From Helicobacter mustelae (lineage in GTDB: Bacteria; Campylobacterota; Campylobacteria; Campylobacterales; Helicobacteraceae), in NCBI RefSeq assembly GCF_900476215.1, contig NZ_LS483446.1, positions 434,001-498,000 on the forward strand: a stretch of 64,000 nt of DNA. Direction: 5' to 3'. The translations under genes and the position numbers were made by a program. This document shows, in pieces, positions 8,746 to 16,802 of the stretch (its first letter is position 1; each line of letters opens with the position of its first letter). Below the pieces are notes generated by a model. That model was not told the origin of the DNA, made no database searches, and was given only the letters and a program-made list of their open reading frames with translations.

Positions 8746-9144
8746 TCAGCCCTTTTTGTCAAAAATCAATCCCGTGATGATGTCACGCATCTTGCTCATG
8801 AGCTCGATTGCTTCCTTGGAGGGAATCTCTCGGATAATTTTATTGCCACCATCCTCTTTGACTGTCACCACCAGCCCACGAATCTCATCATTATAGTTGA
8901 AGGTGATATCGGTATTGATGCGCTTCATTTCTTTATTGAGTTCTGCGCTGAGTTCATGAAGCTGTTTTCTGAGGTCTTGGCCTTTTTGCCCTTCTTGGAT
9001 CTTTTGTGGACTGTCCATCCGTGGCGCCTCTGTCCTGATGGCTGTTTCCCTTTGACTGGCGGGTACCCCTGCGTTAGCGGCTATGTTGATGAGTTGCTTT
9101 TTGATCGCTGCTTGATCTGTATTGCTGTGAATGCTTTCTACCAT
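8746..9144 (-). CDS. flaG: FlaG-family flagellar protein
   Basis: FlaG proteins influence flagellar filament length. I start at MVESIHSN, giving 132 residues; a start three codons earlier (MYNMVES) is possible. The N-terminal half is polar and low-complexity. The second half carries the FlaG domain with LNKEMKRINTDITFNYNDE, then VVTVKEDGGNKIIREIPSKE and AIELMSKM, close to the family pattern of a helix, two strands and the REIPSKE turn. It ends FDKKG. It sits upstream of fliD and downstream of the EnvC-like gene. A CGATAT sequence upstream resembles a flagellar sigma-28 -10 box. Confidence 0.9.
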   Translation of the reverse strand: MVESIHSNTDQAAIKKQLINIAANAGVPASQRETAIRTEAPRMDSPQKIQEGQKGQDLRKQLHELSAELNKEMKRINTDITFNYNDEIRGLVVTVKEDGGNKIIREIPSKEAIELMSKMRDIITGLIFDKKG

Positions 9145-9175
9145 GTTGTACACCTTGAAATATAGCTATGCTCTA

Positions 9176-9202
9176 ATATCGAATAAAGTGAATTTTTTTT
9201 TA
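9176..9202 (-). promoter_or_regulatory. Possible sigma-28 (FliA) type promoter for flaG
   Basis: On the minus strand a TAAA and a CGATAT are separated by 17 bases in the gap between the EnvC-like gene and flaG, ending about 32 bases before the flaG start. FliA promoters have a TAAA -35 and a CGATA-containing -10, usually with slightly shorter spacing, so this is only suggestive. Confidence 0.33.
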
Positions 9203-9204
9203 TT

Positions 9205-10461
9205 TTATTGTTGATTTTTTTGTGAGATCACCTCTAGGGGATCGATATGCTTGTCTTTTTGTGTGATTTCAAAGCTGAGTTTTTGCTCCACTCTGCCGAT
9301 GATGTAGCCTTTTTGGATCTTGAGCCCCACCTTAATGGTGGGGGCGATTTTGTCTAGCTGAGAGTAGATGGTGTGCATTCCCTCTTTGTTTTCAATGATC
9401 ACGACTTTTTTTAAGATCGGCACCTCTTTGGCATATACCACCTTGCCATCAAAAATGCTGCGTACCACGGCATTTGGGGTTTTGGAGACGAGGATCACGG
9501 CTTCATTGAAGACTTTGAGTTTGTAGACGGGATCAAAATACGTGCCAAATTTTTGCTCCACGGTGAAATTTTCCAATGGCGCGATGGTTTTCTTGCCCTT
9601 GTATTTGGCAGTGGAGAGCATTTTATAGGAATTTGCGACCTGCTTGACTTCTAGTGGCGCATCAATAATGCTGTCTTTTTTTTGAGATTTTTTTATACTC
9701 ACTTCTTTTTCTTGCTGCTTGCGTTTTTCTTCGAGTTCTCTTTGAGTGTTTTGCTTCAAGATATTGAGATTACTCAAAATCAAATCCAGACTTTTGCGCT
9801 CATTATTAATTTGCTCGAGCTTTTTGTTGTAGGTGCTTAGGTCTTGGTGTAGGGTCTTTTCTAGTGCCTTTTGTTCGCTTAGGATTTTTTGCAAGGACTT
9901 TTTTTTGCTCATTTGGAGGTTGATGCTGGCATTGAGGGCCTGTATGCCCTCTGTGGTTTCTTGTATTTTTTGATTAATGAGGTTTTCTTGATCGGTGAGC
10001 AGGAGGATCTTTTCTTGGGATTGTTTGCCAAGAGATTTGAACATCTCTTGCAGGATGATGTCATCAGGGGAAGTGGGATTTTTTTCATTGAGAAGGATCA
10101 AAAAAGATGCATCATTAATGAGGATCTTTACAATCTTTTGGCGAATCTCTTGCTTTTGGTCTTGGAGTTGTTTGAGGAGATTTTTATACTGTTCTAGTAT
10201 TTTTTCTTCATTGAGATTTTTCCCCTGATTGCTATTGATATTTTCTTGCAATCTTAGGATTTGGAGATGATAATCTCTGATTTTTCTGCGATTGTTGTTA
10301 ATCTCATTTCCCAGCTTTTGCAAGAGGTTGGTGATTTGATTTTTTTCATTTTCTTTTTTTTGGATTTTTTGTTGATTGAGATTGATGTCTTTGTTGATCT
10401 GCTGGAGATCCAGTGCATAGATCGCGCCAAAAACCCCCAAAACCCAAAAAATTTTCTTCAC
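9205..10461 (-). CDS. EnvC-like murein hydrolase activator (degenerate LytM/M23 domain)
   Basis: This protein probably works with FtsEX in the periplasm to switch on peptidoglycan hydrolases at division. I start at the GTG that overlaps the ftsX stop (GTGA), giving 418 residues with a signal peptide (KKIFWVLGVFGAIYALDL). Residues about 20-300 are a long coiled coil rich in Asn, Gln, Lys and Glu. The last 120 residues resemble an M23/LytM fold (VEQKFGTYFDPVYK, HTIYSQLDKIAP, GYIIGRVE), but the zinc-binding HxxxD and HxH residues of active M23 peptidases are missing. Loss of metal ligands is the mark of EnvC-type activators, which regulate amidases without cutting. Gene order ftsE-ftsX-this gene matches H. 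pylori. Confidence 0.85.
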   Translation of the reverse strand: MKKIFWVLGVFGAIYALDLQQINKDINLNQQKIQKKENEKNQITNLLQKLGNEINNNRRKIRDYHLQILRLQENINSNQGKNLNEEKILEQYKNLLKQLQDQKQEIRQKIVKILINDASFLILLNEKNPTSPDDIILQEMFKSLGKQSQEKILLLTDQENLINQKIQETTEGIQALNASINLQMSKKKSLQKILSEQKALEKTLHQDLSTYNKKLEQINNERKSLDLILSNLNILKQNTQRELEEKRKQQEKEVSIKKSQKKDSIIDAPLEVKQVANSYKMLSTAKYKGKKTIAPLENFTVEQKFGTYFDPVYKLKVFNEAVILVSKTPNAVVRSIFDGKVVYAKEVPILKKVVIIENKEGMHTIYSQLDKIAPTIKVGLKIQKGYIIGRVEQKLSFEITQKDKHIDPLEVISQKNQQ

Positions 10462-11273
10462 TGCTTGTAGCCTTTTTGTAGCACGATCACAAAAAACACA
10501 GAGAGCATGGAGATTCCAATTGTCAAAAGCGTGAGATAGAAAAAATCTTGCGCCAGATAGAAAACATTTTCTTTGATCCCAAGGATTTGTAAAAATTCCT
10601 TGACCCTTGGGTTTAGTGACGCATAAAAACTCCCCAAAAAAATAATGCAAGAAGCAATTAGAGAATCAAAAAAAGCAAGTTGAAATAGATATTTATGTTT
10701 GAGCCAGCCTTGCGCGCCTAGTAATTCCATGATATACATTCTTTCTTGATGCTCCAGGCGCCAGATTTGGACTTGACGCATCATCAAAGAAAGGCTAAAG
10801 AGTGCGAGCAATGTGGCAAAAACATAGATTAATTTTTTGATAAAAAACAGCAATTCATAGACTTGGTTATGGGTTTTGCTAAAGGTCTCGATTTTGGAGA
10901 TGGTAGGGATTTTGGAGAAGGCCTTTTGCATCTGCTCTAGGGTATTTTGGTCTGGGAAGCTGCCAAGTTTGAGAGAGTAAAAATAGGGCAGATCCTGCGC
11001 AATGAGGGCGAGATTTTGCGCATCATTAAAATCTTTGAATCTTTGGAGCAAAAAATCAATATTGAGGACCTTTATGCCCTCAATCTTTGGATAGATATTG
11101 CGGGCATCTCCTAGGGTGAGCTGGGTTTTTGAGGCAATCAGGATGGAGTAGCTTTGATTGAGTTTGTTTTCTTTGATTTGGATAGCGCGATTGATGAGCA
11201 AAATACTCTGCAGGCTAAAAAGCAGCGCCACCAGCGGGAGAATTAATACCAAATGCCTCTTAAGAAAATTCAT
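10458..11273 (-). CDS. ftsX: Cell division protein FtsX
   Basis: FtsX is the membrane subunit of the FtsEX complex, which links ATP hydrolysis in the cytoplasm to control of periplasmic cell-wall hydrolases. The 271-residue sequence has a first membrane helix at about 8-28, a large periplasmic domain at about 30-140 (includes NIDFLLQRFKDFNDAQNL), then three helices near 143-165, 195-222 and 243-265. That is the four-helix FtsX layout. Its start overlaps the ftsE end by 14 bases and its stop overlaps the next gene's GTG, so the three are tightly coupled. Sequence similarity to other bacterial FtsX is low, as usual in the Campylobacterota. Confidence 0.88.
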   Translation of the reverse strand: MNFLKRHLVLILPLVALLFSLQSILLINRAIQIKENKLNQSYSILIASKTQLTLGDARNIYPKIEGIKVLNIDFLLQRFKDFNDAQNLALIAQDLPYFYSLKLGSFPDQNTLEQMQKAFSKIPTISKIETFSKTHNQVYELLFFIKKLIYVFATLLALFSLSLMMRQVQIWRLEHQERMYIMELLGAQGWLKHKYLFQLAFFDSLIASCIIFLGSFYASLNPRVKEFLQILGIKENVFYLAQDFFYLTLLTIGISMLSVFFVIVLQKGYKQ

Positions 11274-11931
11274 AGACTTCCCCTTCTTGGATGTTGAGTT
11301 TGCGATGTGCGAGATTGAAGCGCGATGGGATGCGATGCGTGGCCACGATGATAGTGATGCCTAGATGTTCATTGGCACTTTTGAGCAGGCTCCAGATGAG
11401 CTCGCTTGAGTAATCATCAAGATTGCCTGTGGGCTCATCTGCCAAAATGATATCAGGCTTATGAGAAATCGCCCTAGCAATGGCCACACGCTGCTGCTCT
11501 CCACCGCTAAGTTCTAGGGGATAGCGATTACCCTTATGCAAGAGATTGATGTGGGTGAGCAACTCCTTGACCTGATGCTTGCAGATGCTTTTGCTATAGC
11601 CATTGATGCGCATGGGAAGCATGATATTATTTTCCACATTCCATTCTTTGATTAATTTATAATCTTGGAAGACAATGCCCATGTTGCGGCGCAAGGCGCT
11701 AAGTTGATTTTGTTTCCCCAGATGCACAGGAGTGCCACAGATCTCTAGCTCCCCAGAAGCAATCCTTAAATCCCCATAAAAAGAGCGCAATAGCGTGCTT
11801 TTGCCACTTCCACTAGCGCCAGAGATGAAGACAAAATCTTTTTTGTTGATGAGGAAATTTGCCTCTTTGATGACATTTTCATTTTTTTTGTAACCAAGAC
11901 AGAGTTTTTGTGCTTTGATGATGGGTTTCAC
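11260..11931 (-). CDS. ftsE: Cell division ATP-binding protein FtsE
   Basis: FtsE is the ABC-type ATPase of FtsEX. In 223 residues it has Walker A GASGSGKST at 38-46, a Q-loop (VFQDYKLI) near 88-95, the ABC signature LSGGEQQ at 141-147, and Walker B IILADEPTGNLD at 161-172. The length and LSGGEQQRVAIARA segment match FtsE and LolD-like ATPases. The overlap with ftsX on its 3' side settles the choice in favour of FtsE. The start ATG overlaps the trmB stop by 4 bases. Confidence 0.94.
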   Translation of the reverse strand: MKPIIKAQKLCLGYKKNENVIKEANFLINKKDFVFISGASGSGKSTLLRSFYGDLRIASGELEICGTPVHLGKQNQLSALRRNMGIVFQDYKLIKEWNVENNIMLPMRINGYSKSICKHQVKELLTHINLLHKGNRYPLELSGGEQQRVAIARAISHKPDIILADEPTGNLDDYSSELIWSLLKSANEHLGITIIVATHRIPSRFNLAHRKLNIQEGEVYEFS

Positions 11932-13079
11932 TTAGAGCCTCCAAAAATGCTTTTTAGCCTTTCATATGCCTTGAGATTCGCCTCTGTGGGGATGATGTCT
12001 TGGCCTAAAAAAGAAGTTTTTTGCACCAGATGATCAACAAGTACAAAGCTTGTAAAAGGTGCGTGGAAATCCCCAAAATTTATGTGCAGCATTATACAGT
12101 TTTTGCTCTCATAGCAAGCCTGAACATGGACAAAAAAATCCTCTTCTAGGATCTTTTGGGTCGATGGGAAAAAATCCCTGTGATAGGGCAGGGGGAAATT
12201 TTTGGCTAGGGAGAGTGGGGGGGAGTTTTGCAGGCAGTGAAAAAATATATCATAAATATTTTTGTTTTGCTTCTGCCAGCGTGCTTCATATTTGCTAATG
12301 ATGCCTTGTGTGAGATTTTTGTGGACCTCAAAGCTTGCATGCTTGGCACTTAGTGCTAGTTTTAGTGCGTCTTGGAAATATTCCTCATCATCAGTGCGCA
12401 GATGCAGGGTGTCATTTTTTTGCAAGATGCGAAAGGCCTGGGAGAGAAAACTAGGACTTAGAACGCGGCGGTGTGGCTTTTTGTTCCAAGGCACAGGGAA
12501 ATGCAAGAAAATCCCTCGTGCGCTGTTTGATGGCAGGATGTTACTAAGGATTCTTGCATCGACCTTGGTGATGTAGAGATTTTTAAGGTCTAGGATTTGG
12601 ATTTGGCGCAATACCTGCTCGATGCTTGGAGTATGGATCTCAATGCCTATGACTGGCGTATTGGGGTGCTTTTGCGCGAGATCTAAAATATGCCTCCCAG
12701 ATCCAAAGCCAATTTCTAAAAAATAGCAAGAAAACTGCTGGGTCAAAAAATCTTTTGCGCTGAGGAGATAGGGGGATTGCACGCTTTGTTTTGGAGAATT
12801 TTTAGAAAGATTGTGCGTGATGACATCACAAAACTTGCTCAAATGCCCAAGCGCATCTTTCAAGATCCCCACAGGGCTTGGCCTTGCTGCCTTGTGCGCT
12901 TTGAACAGCATGCCTTTTTGATGTGGGACTTTTTTGATGAGAAAGGGCTCATCTTTGAAGGTGACTAAAATTAGGCTTTGCTTGGGGAATTGCGTGTGGA
13001 TGAATTCCTCATGGAAGTGATATTCTCCCGCGCAAAATGGTAGGGGCAGGGAGCTAGCCTTGGCGATAAAATGAGGCAT
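11928..13079 (-). CDS. trmB: tRNA (guanine-N7)-methyltransferase TrmB
   Basis: TrmB puts a methyl group from S-adenosylmethionine on N7 of G46 in the variable loop of tRNAs. The 383-residue length is long for the family, but H. pylori TrmB is similarly extended. The SAM-binding motif FLEIGFGSGRH is at 120-130, followed by GIEIHTPSIEQVL. The substrate-binding FLHFPVPWNKKPHRRV, with the family's P-W-x-K-x-x-H-x-x-R pattern, follows near 215-230. Roughly 110 N-terminal and 130 C-terminal residues lie outside the core. A run of seven C on the coding strand occurs in the C-terminal part; nothing suggests it shifts frame. The gene begins right after the FN3 lipoprotein ends. Confidence 0.92.
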   Translation of the reverse strand: MPHFIAKASSLPLPFCAGEYHFHEEFIHTQFPKQSLILVTFKDEPFLIKKVPHQKGMLFKAHKAARPSPVGILKDALGHLSKFCDVITHNLSKNSPKQSVQSPYLLSAKDFLTQQFSCYFLEIGFGSGRHILDLAQKHPNTPVIGIEIHTPSIEQVLRQIQILDLKNLYITKVDARILSNILPSNSARGIFLHFPVPWNKKPHRRVLSPSFLSQAFRILQKNDTLHLRTDDEEYFQDALKLALSAKHASFEVHKNLTQGIISKYEARWQKQNKNIYDIFFHCLQNSPPLSLAKNFPLPYHRDFFPSTQKILEEDFFVHVQACYESKNCIMLHINFGDFHAPFTSFVLVDHLVQKTSFLGQDIIPTEANLKAYERLKSIFGGSK

Positions 13080-14315
13080 TTAATATCCCAGCGTGAAGCT
13101 TTGGCTAGGCAGGGATTCTAGATCATTGGCATCTATGCTTTGCACAGAATATTGATATTTAATCTGTGGCTTCATTTCCTTGTCTATGAATTCTTCTTGG
13201 GAGATGTTGTCAAAGCAGACTTTGCTCCCTCCATTGGCTAGGCGACAGACCTTGAAATGGGCGATCTGGCGAGCATTCTCTGGCATCCTCCATTGCAAAA
13301 GCGCCATATTTCCATTGATCATCCTAGCAGCAATGACCTTTGGAGTGGCAGGCAGTGGCAATGCATTGCCCTCCACCGCGCCATTTGGCATCTCACCATC
13401 TACGTCGTCTGCATCCACTGCGATGATTTTGTAATAGCGGATCTCTCCGTCTTTGAGATTTTGATCTTTGTAGGAATTTTGCTTTGTTTGTGCGAGGAAT
13501 TTGAATCCCTGATTGAGCATGGGAGAGGCAAAGATCTTGTATCTAGCAATGGGGCTTATGGGATTTTGTGGCACATCCCAATGCAGCAGAATGCTCTTTA
13601 CTAGATTATTAGAGGCAGTGATGTTTTGCAGTGGCAGTGGGGGCTTTCGCGTGATACCACTTACGCTTTTGCTAGGCAGGCTCAATGCCCCCTCAAAGCT
13701 CTCTGCTAAAACCCTATATGTATAGGCCTTGTCATCTTCAAGATTCTGATCAAAAAACTCCACATATAACCGATGGGGCACCACGCCCACTCTTAGGAAC
13801 TGCCCATTCTCTGCCCTGCGCTCAATGATGTAGCGCTGGATGCTGGGATTGGGATGAGGGCTCCAAAAAATCTTGATTTGCTTGGGGAGATCCTTGCTGG
13901 CAAAGACATTCTCGATGGGATCGATGTAGGAGGTCTTGATGGTGATATTTTCTGATTTTACAGAGATGTTATTTTGTCGCCCTAGTGCAGCGATTTGGTA
14001 GTTGTAGCTGCTTTGGGGTTTGAGTTTTCCCACATAATAATGCGTGGCAAAAGGGTTTTTGATAACATGCAGAATTTTTTGGGTTTTTTTGTCATCGATG
14101 GCATAGATAACATAGCCACTAATCTGCTCAATATCACTAGGCAGCTGCCATTCAATCCCAGCAGATGTTACATCGCTAATGGTGCGGATGCCTTCTACTT
14201 TGGAGAGGGTATTATCGACCCTGCGCTTATTGACTTCACTCTCCAAAAAAAAGCAACCCTGGATCAATGCAAGGCTACAGAGTAAGCAAAATCTCAGGAT
14301 TTTGTAGGAAGCCAT
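13080..14315 (-). CDS. Fibronectin type III domain lipoprotein
   Basis: I start at MASYKILRFCLLCSLALIQG; Cys21 in LIQGC is a good lipobox, giving a 411-residue lipoprotein. The body contains about four fibronectin type III modules, seen as repeats of the form P-x-I-x-x-x-W-S/D-x-P with Y-x-I/V-x-R: KIFWSPHPNPSIQRYIIERR near 160-180, ILLHWDVPQNPISPIARYK near 255-275 and ALLQWRMPENARQIAHFKV near 345-365. H. pylori has a similar FN3 lipoprotein next to trmB. The role is unknown; surface or periplasmic protein contacts would be usual for FN3 repeats. Its start overlaps the end of the upstream pseudouridine synthase by about 40 bases. The 3' end abuts trmB. Confidence 0.86.
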   Translation of the reverse strand: MASYKILRFCLLCSLALIQGCFFLESEVNKRRVDNTLSKVEGIRTISDVTSAGIEWQLPSDIEQISGYVIYAIDDKKTQKILHVIKNPFATHYYVGKLKPQSSYNYQIAALGRQNNISVKSENITIKTSYIDPIENVFASKDLPKQIKIFWSPHPNPSIQRYIIERRAENGQFLRVGVVPHRLYVEFFDQNLEDDKAYTYRVLAESFEGALSLPSKSVSGITRKPPLPLQNITASNNLVKSILLHWDVPQNPISPIARYKIFASPMLNQGFKFLAQTKQNSYKDQNLKDGEIRYYKIIAVDADDVDGEMPNGAVEGNALPLPATPKVIAARMINGNMALLQWRMPENARQIAHFKVCRLANGGSKVCFDNISQEEFIDKEMKPQIKYQYSVQSIDANDLESLPSQSFTLGY

Positions 14316-15243
14316 AAACCTGTTCCTTATCAAAATTTTTTTCCAGAAATTCTAGCATATCCTGAAAAACAGGGGCGCGAAAAAGCATGTTTTTTTGTGT
14401 GCTGGGATGAATGAGATAGAGCAAAAATGCATGCAGCATGATGCGTTTAGAAAAATTACCCCTATATCCATAAAGTCCATCGCCTAAGATATGGCGCGAG
14501 ATGCTCTCTAGATGCACTCGGATTTGATGTGTCCTACCAGTAAAAAGCTTGATGGCAACAAGTTGATAGGAATGATTATGCGAGAGAAACAAAGGTAGAA
14601 AAAGGCTTTTGCTCTCCCTTGCCTGTGGAAATACCAAGGGATCAAGTTTGCACATTTTCAGGCGATTTTTGGGATTTCTGCCCATGTGGCAATGGATGCT
14701 AAGGGCTTCTTTGATGGGTTGATCAATGATGGCAAGGTAATAGCGCCCCATGGTGCGAGTTTGTAGCTGATTTGCCAGGGAATTGTGCGCAAGATTATTT
14801 TTTGCAATGGCAATTGCACCTGTAGTGTCTTTGTCTAGACGATGCACGATGCCACAGCGCTCTTCCCCGCTAATGGTGCTAAGGGTATAACCCTTTGCCT
14901 TGAGCCAATCAAGCAGTGTCTCGGCCTTTTGGCTTGGGGCTGGATGGATGACAAGATCGCTGGGTTTATTAAGGATCAAGAGATGATCATCTTCATAGAT
15001 GGTGTCAATCTCTAAAGAAGTCTTAGATTCTAGGATTTTGGGCCTAGATGTTGGAGCAAGGATGTTTATACGATCACCAATTTTCAATTCCTTGCCACCC
15101 TTGGCACATGGACTGCCATTCAACAAAACGAGGGAATTTTTAATCAGTTGCAAGATTTGATTTTTGGGCAGATGAAGAAAGCTGCACAAAAAAGTATCAA
15201 TTCTTTTGTGTGGTGTGGTGGTGATAATCTCTTGTTCTTGCAT
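14275..15243 (-). CDS. RluD-family pseudouridine synthase with S4 domain
   Basis: The enzyme converts specific uridines of RNA, probably rRNA, to pseudouridine. Of 322 residues, an N-terminal S4 RNA-binding domain spans about 12-60 (KRIDTFLCSFLHLPKNQI). The catalytic domain starts near 80 and holds HRLDKDTTG with catalytic Asp137, and LFTGRTHQIRVHL near 243-255. This is the RluA/RluC/RluD branch. The exact target (RluD-type helix 69 of 23S rRNA, or another site) cannot be read from sequence. It is the first gene of the minus-strand run into trmB and ftsEX, divergent from rodA. Confidence 0.9.
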   Translation of the reverse strand: MQEQEIITTTPHKRIDTFLCSFLHLPKNQILQLIKNSLVLLNGSPCAKGGKELKIGDRINILAPTSRPKILESKTSLEIDTIYEDDHLLILNKPSDLVIHPAPSQKAETLLDWLKAKGYTLSTISGEERCGIVHRLDKDTTGAIAIAKNNLAHNSLANQLQTRTMGRYYLAIIDQPIKEALSIHCHMGRNPKNRLKMCKLDPLVFPQARESKSLFLPLFLSHNHSYQLVAIKLFTGRTHQIRVHLESISRHILGDGLYGYRGNFSKRIMLHAFLLYLIHPSTQKNMLFRAPVFQDMLEFLEKNFDKEQVYGFLQNPEILLTL

Positions 15244-15270
15244 ATTTGCTCACTAGAAGGCTATTTGTGT

Positions 15271-15276
15271 TAGAAT
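15271..15276 (+). promoter_or_regulatory. Extended -10 (TGTGTTAGAAT) before rodA
   Basis: TAGAAT preceded by TGT stands about 26 bases before the rodA ATG. A nearly identical TGTTAGAAT occurs before obgE and before atpF' in this window, which supports it as a housekeeping promoter form. Confidence 0.5.
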
Positions 15277-15301
15277 CTCGCTTATTTGTTTGGGTTTTGG
15301 G

Positions 15302-16468
15302 ATGATTGATCGGCGCATTCTAACACATTTTGATTTTCTTTTGGTTTTTTTGGTGGTTCCCATTGTTGTGCTTTCTTTTCTTTTGGTGAATGGATTTGAT
15401 AGCAGCAAGGGATTGCGTGAATTGATTTATGTCGGCATAGGCATTGGATTATTTTTTATATTTTTTCTGATTCCTTTTCGCAGGCTAAGCCGCAGTATTA
15501 CGATTTTTTATTGGTTATTTATTGGGATGCTTTTGATTATCGATCTTTATGGTGCAGTGCGTTTGGGAGCACAGAGGTGGATTATTATCCCAGGGACTGG
15601 GATGTCCTTCCAGCCTAGTGAACCAATGAAAATCGCATTGATTTTAATGCTTGCAAATTTGATTTGTCACAATCCACCCCCCAAGGGTGGCTATCATCTA
15701 AAAGAAATTATAAAGTTTAGTTTTTATATTTTGCTGCCCGTATTTTTGGTGGCAAGGCAGCCAGATTTGGGTAGCGCGATTGTTATTTTTCTCATGGGTT
15801 ATGGGATTTTATTTATCGTGGGAATTCAAAAGCGTTTGATTTTCTGGGCGCTGGGATTGTTTATCGTTTTTGCGCCAATCTTATATTCTTCTAATATGCT
15901 CACACGCTGGGAATATCAAGCAAAAAGAATTCATGATTTTATCGCTACCACTCCCTCCCATCAAGTGCAACAATCCCTCATTGCCATTGGATCTGCGGGA
16001 TGGGTGGGGAAGAGCAAAGAGAACATCACACAAACAAAATTTGGTTTTTTGCCTATTCCCATCACGGATATTATTTTTTCTTATTATGTGGAGCGCTTTG
16101 GATTCTTGGGAGCATTGGCTCTTTTTGTGATTTACATTGTGCTGATTTTGCACATCCTTTCTTTTTGTCTATTGGATTCTCGAGATTATTTTCTGCAGGT
16201 GGTGGCTGGGGGAATTGCCATCCTGCTCTTTGTATACATGAGTGTAAATATTGCTATGACGGTGAATTTTGCCCCCATTGTGGGCATCCCTCTACCCTTC
16301 CTTAGCTACGGTGGGAGCAGCTTTGTGACCTTCATGATCCTGCTTGGCATTTTGGAGAATCTGCTTGCATTTAAGTTTGATTTTGAGTATAATTCCAGCC
16401 CCATTGCGAACATGCGAAAAAAAAGAAAAGGACCCTTAGCTCAGCTGGTCAGAGCACTCGGCTCATAA
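15302..16468 (+). CDS. rodA: Rod-shape peptidoglycan glycosyltransferase RodA
   Basis: RodA is a SEDS-family polymerase that builds glycan strands for sidewall growth with its partner PBP2. I start at MIDRRILTHFDFLLV, giving 388 residues; an ATG four codons upstream is less likely. About ten membrane helices are visible, with family signatures RWIIIPGTGMSFQPSEPMKI near 95-115, ARQPDLGSAIVI near 155-166 and GIPLPFLSYGGSS near 335-347. The tail is KKRKGPLAQLVRALGS, and its last 13 codons are read from within the downstream tRNA-Ile gene: the stop codon falls in the tRNA anticodon loop. The true end of function is probably before that tail. Confidence 0.94.
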   Translation: MIDRRILTHFDFLLVFLVVPIVVLSFLLVNGFDSSKGLRELIYVGIGIGLFFIFFLIPFRRLSRSITIFYWLFIGMLLIIDLYGAVRLGAQRWIIIPGTGMSFQPSEPMKIALILMLANLICHNPPPKGGYHLKEIIKFSFYILLPVFLVARQPDLGSAIVIFLMGYGILFIVGIQKRLIFWALGLFIVFAPILYSSNMLTRWEYQAKRIHDFIATTPSHQVQQSLIAIGSAGWVGKSKENITQTKFGFLPIPITDIIFSYYVERFGFLGALALFVIYIVLILHILSFCLLDSRDYFLQVVAGGIAILLFVYMSVNIAMTVNFAPIVGIPLPFLSYGGSSFVTFMILLGILENLLAFKFDFEYNSSPIANMRKKRKGPLAQLVRALGS

Positions 16469-16506
16469 CCGATTGGTCGTAGGTTCAAGTCCTACAGGGT
16501 CCACCA
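16430..16506 (+). tRNA. ileX: tRNA-Ile (CAU anticodon, lysidine type)
   Basis: A 77-base tRNA with 7-bp acceptor stem (GGACCCT with AGGGTCC), encoded CCA, D arm GCTC/GAGC, T arm GTAGG-TTCAAGT-CCTAC, and anticodon loop CTCATAA with CAT at 16464-16466. The segment TTAGCTCAG and the TTGGTCG variable region resemble the minor tRNA-Ile that is modified to lysidine at C34 by TilS, more than elongator or initiator tRNA-Met. The first pair of the anticodon stem is a C-U mismatch. The gene overlaps the rodA 3' end by 39 bases. Confidence 0.88.
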
Positions 16507-16802
16507 CTTTTTGATTTTTTCATTTCTCTCGCTCTCTTGGTTTTCTTGATTTTTCCTCGCCAAATTTTTCCTATTTCTCCCACAGTTTTTCTAAGGACCC
16601 CCCTGTGATTCCTCTCTCAAATTTTGCAAATTTTTCCCAACTTTTTAGGATTTTTTGGATTCCCCTTCATGCTGCGCTTTCATGCCACAAAATCCCCGCG
16701 TCTTTTCAAAAACCCCTTGCTTCCCTCCATCATGCAAAATTTGCAAATCTCGCGTGACAAAGCTCAAAAATCCTAAAAAATTTTGCTTAGATGCAGCCAA
16801 TC
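16507..16802. other. Pyrimidine-rich intergenic stretch
   Basis: About 300 bases between the tRNA and the convergent SGNH hydrolase gene. The plus strand is C/T-rich with repeated TTTTTCC and AAATTTTTCC patterns. No open frame of note, no clear hairpin with a T-run, and no RNA that I recognise. Confidence 0.5.

Noticed and set aside
12217-12223. Seven-C run in the trmB coding strand as a phase-variation site
   Set aside because: The run is short, trmB is a housekeeping gene and the frame is intact. Strong slippage is unlikely.
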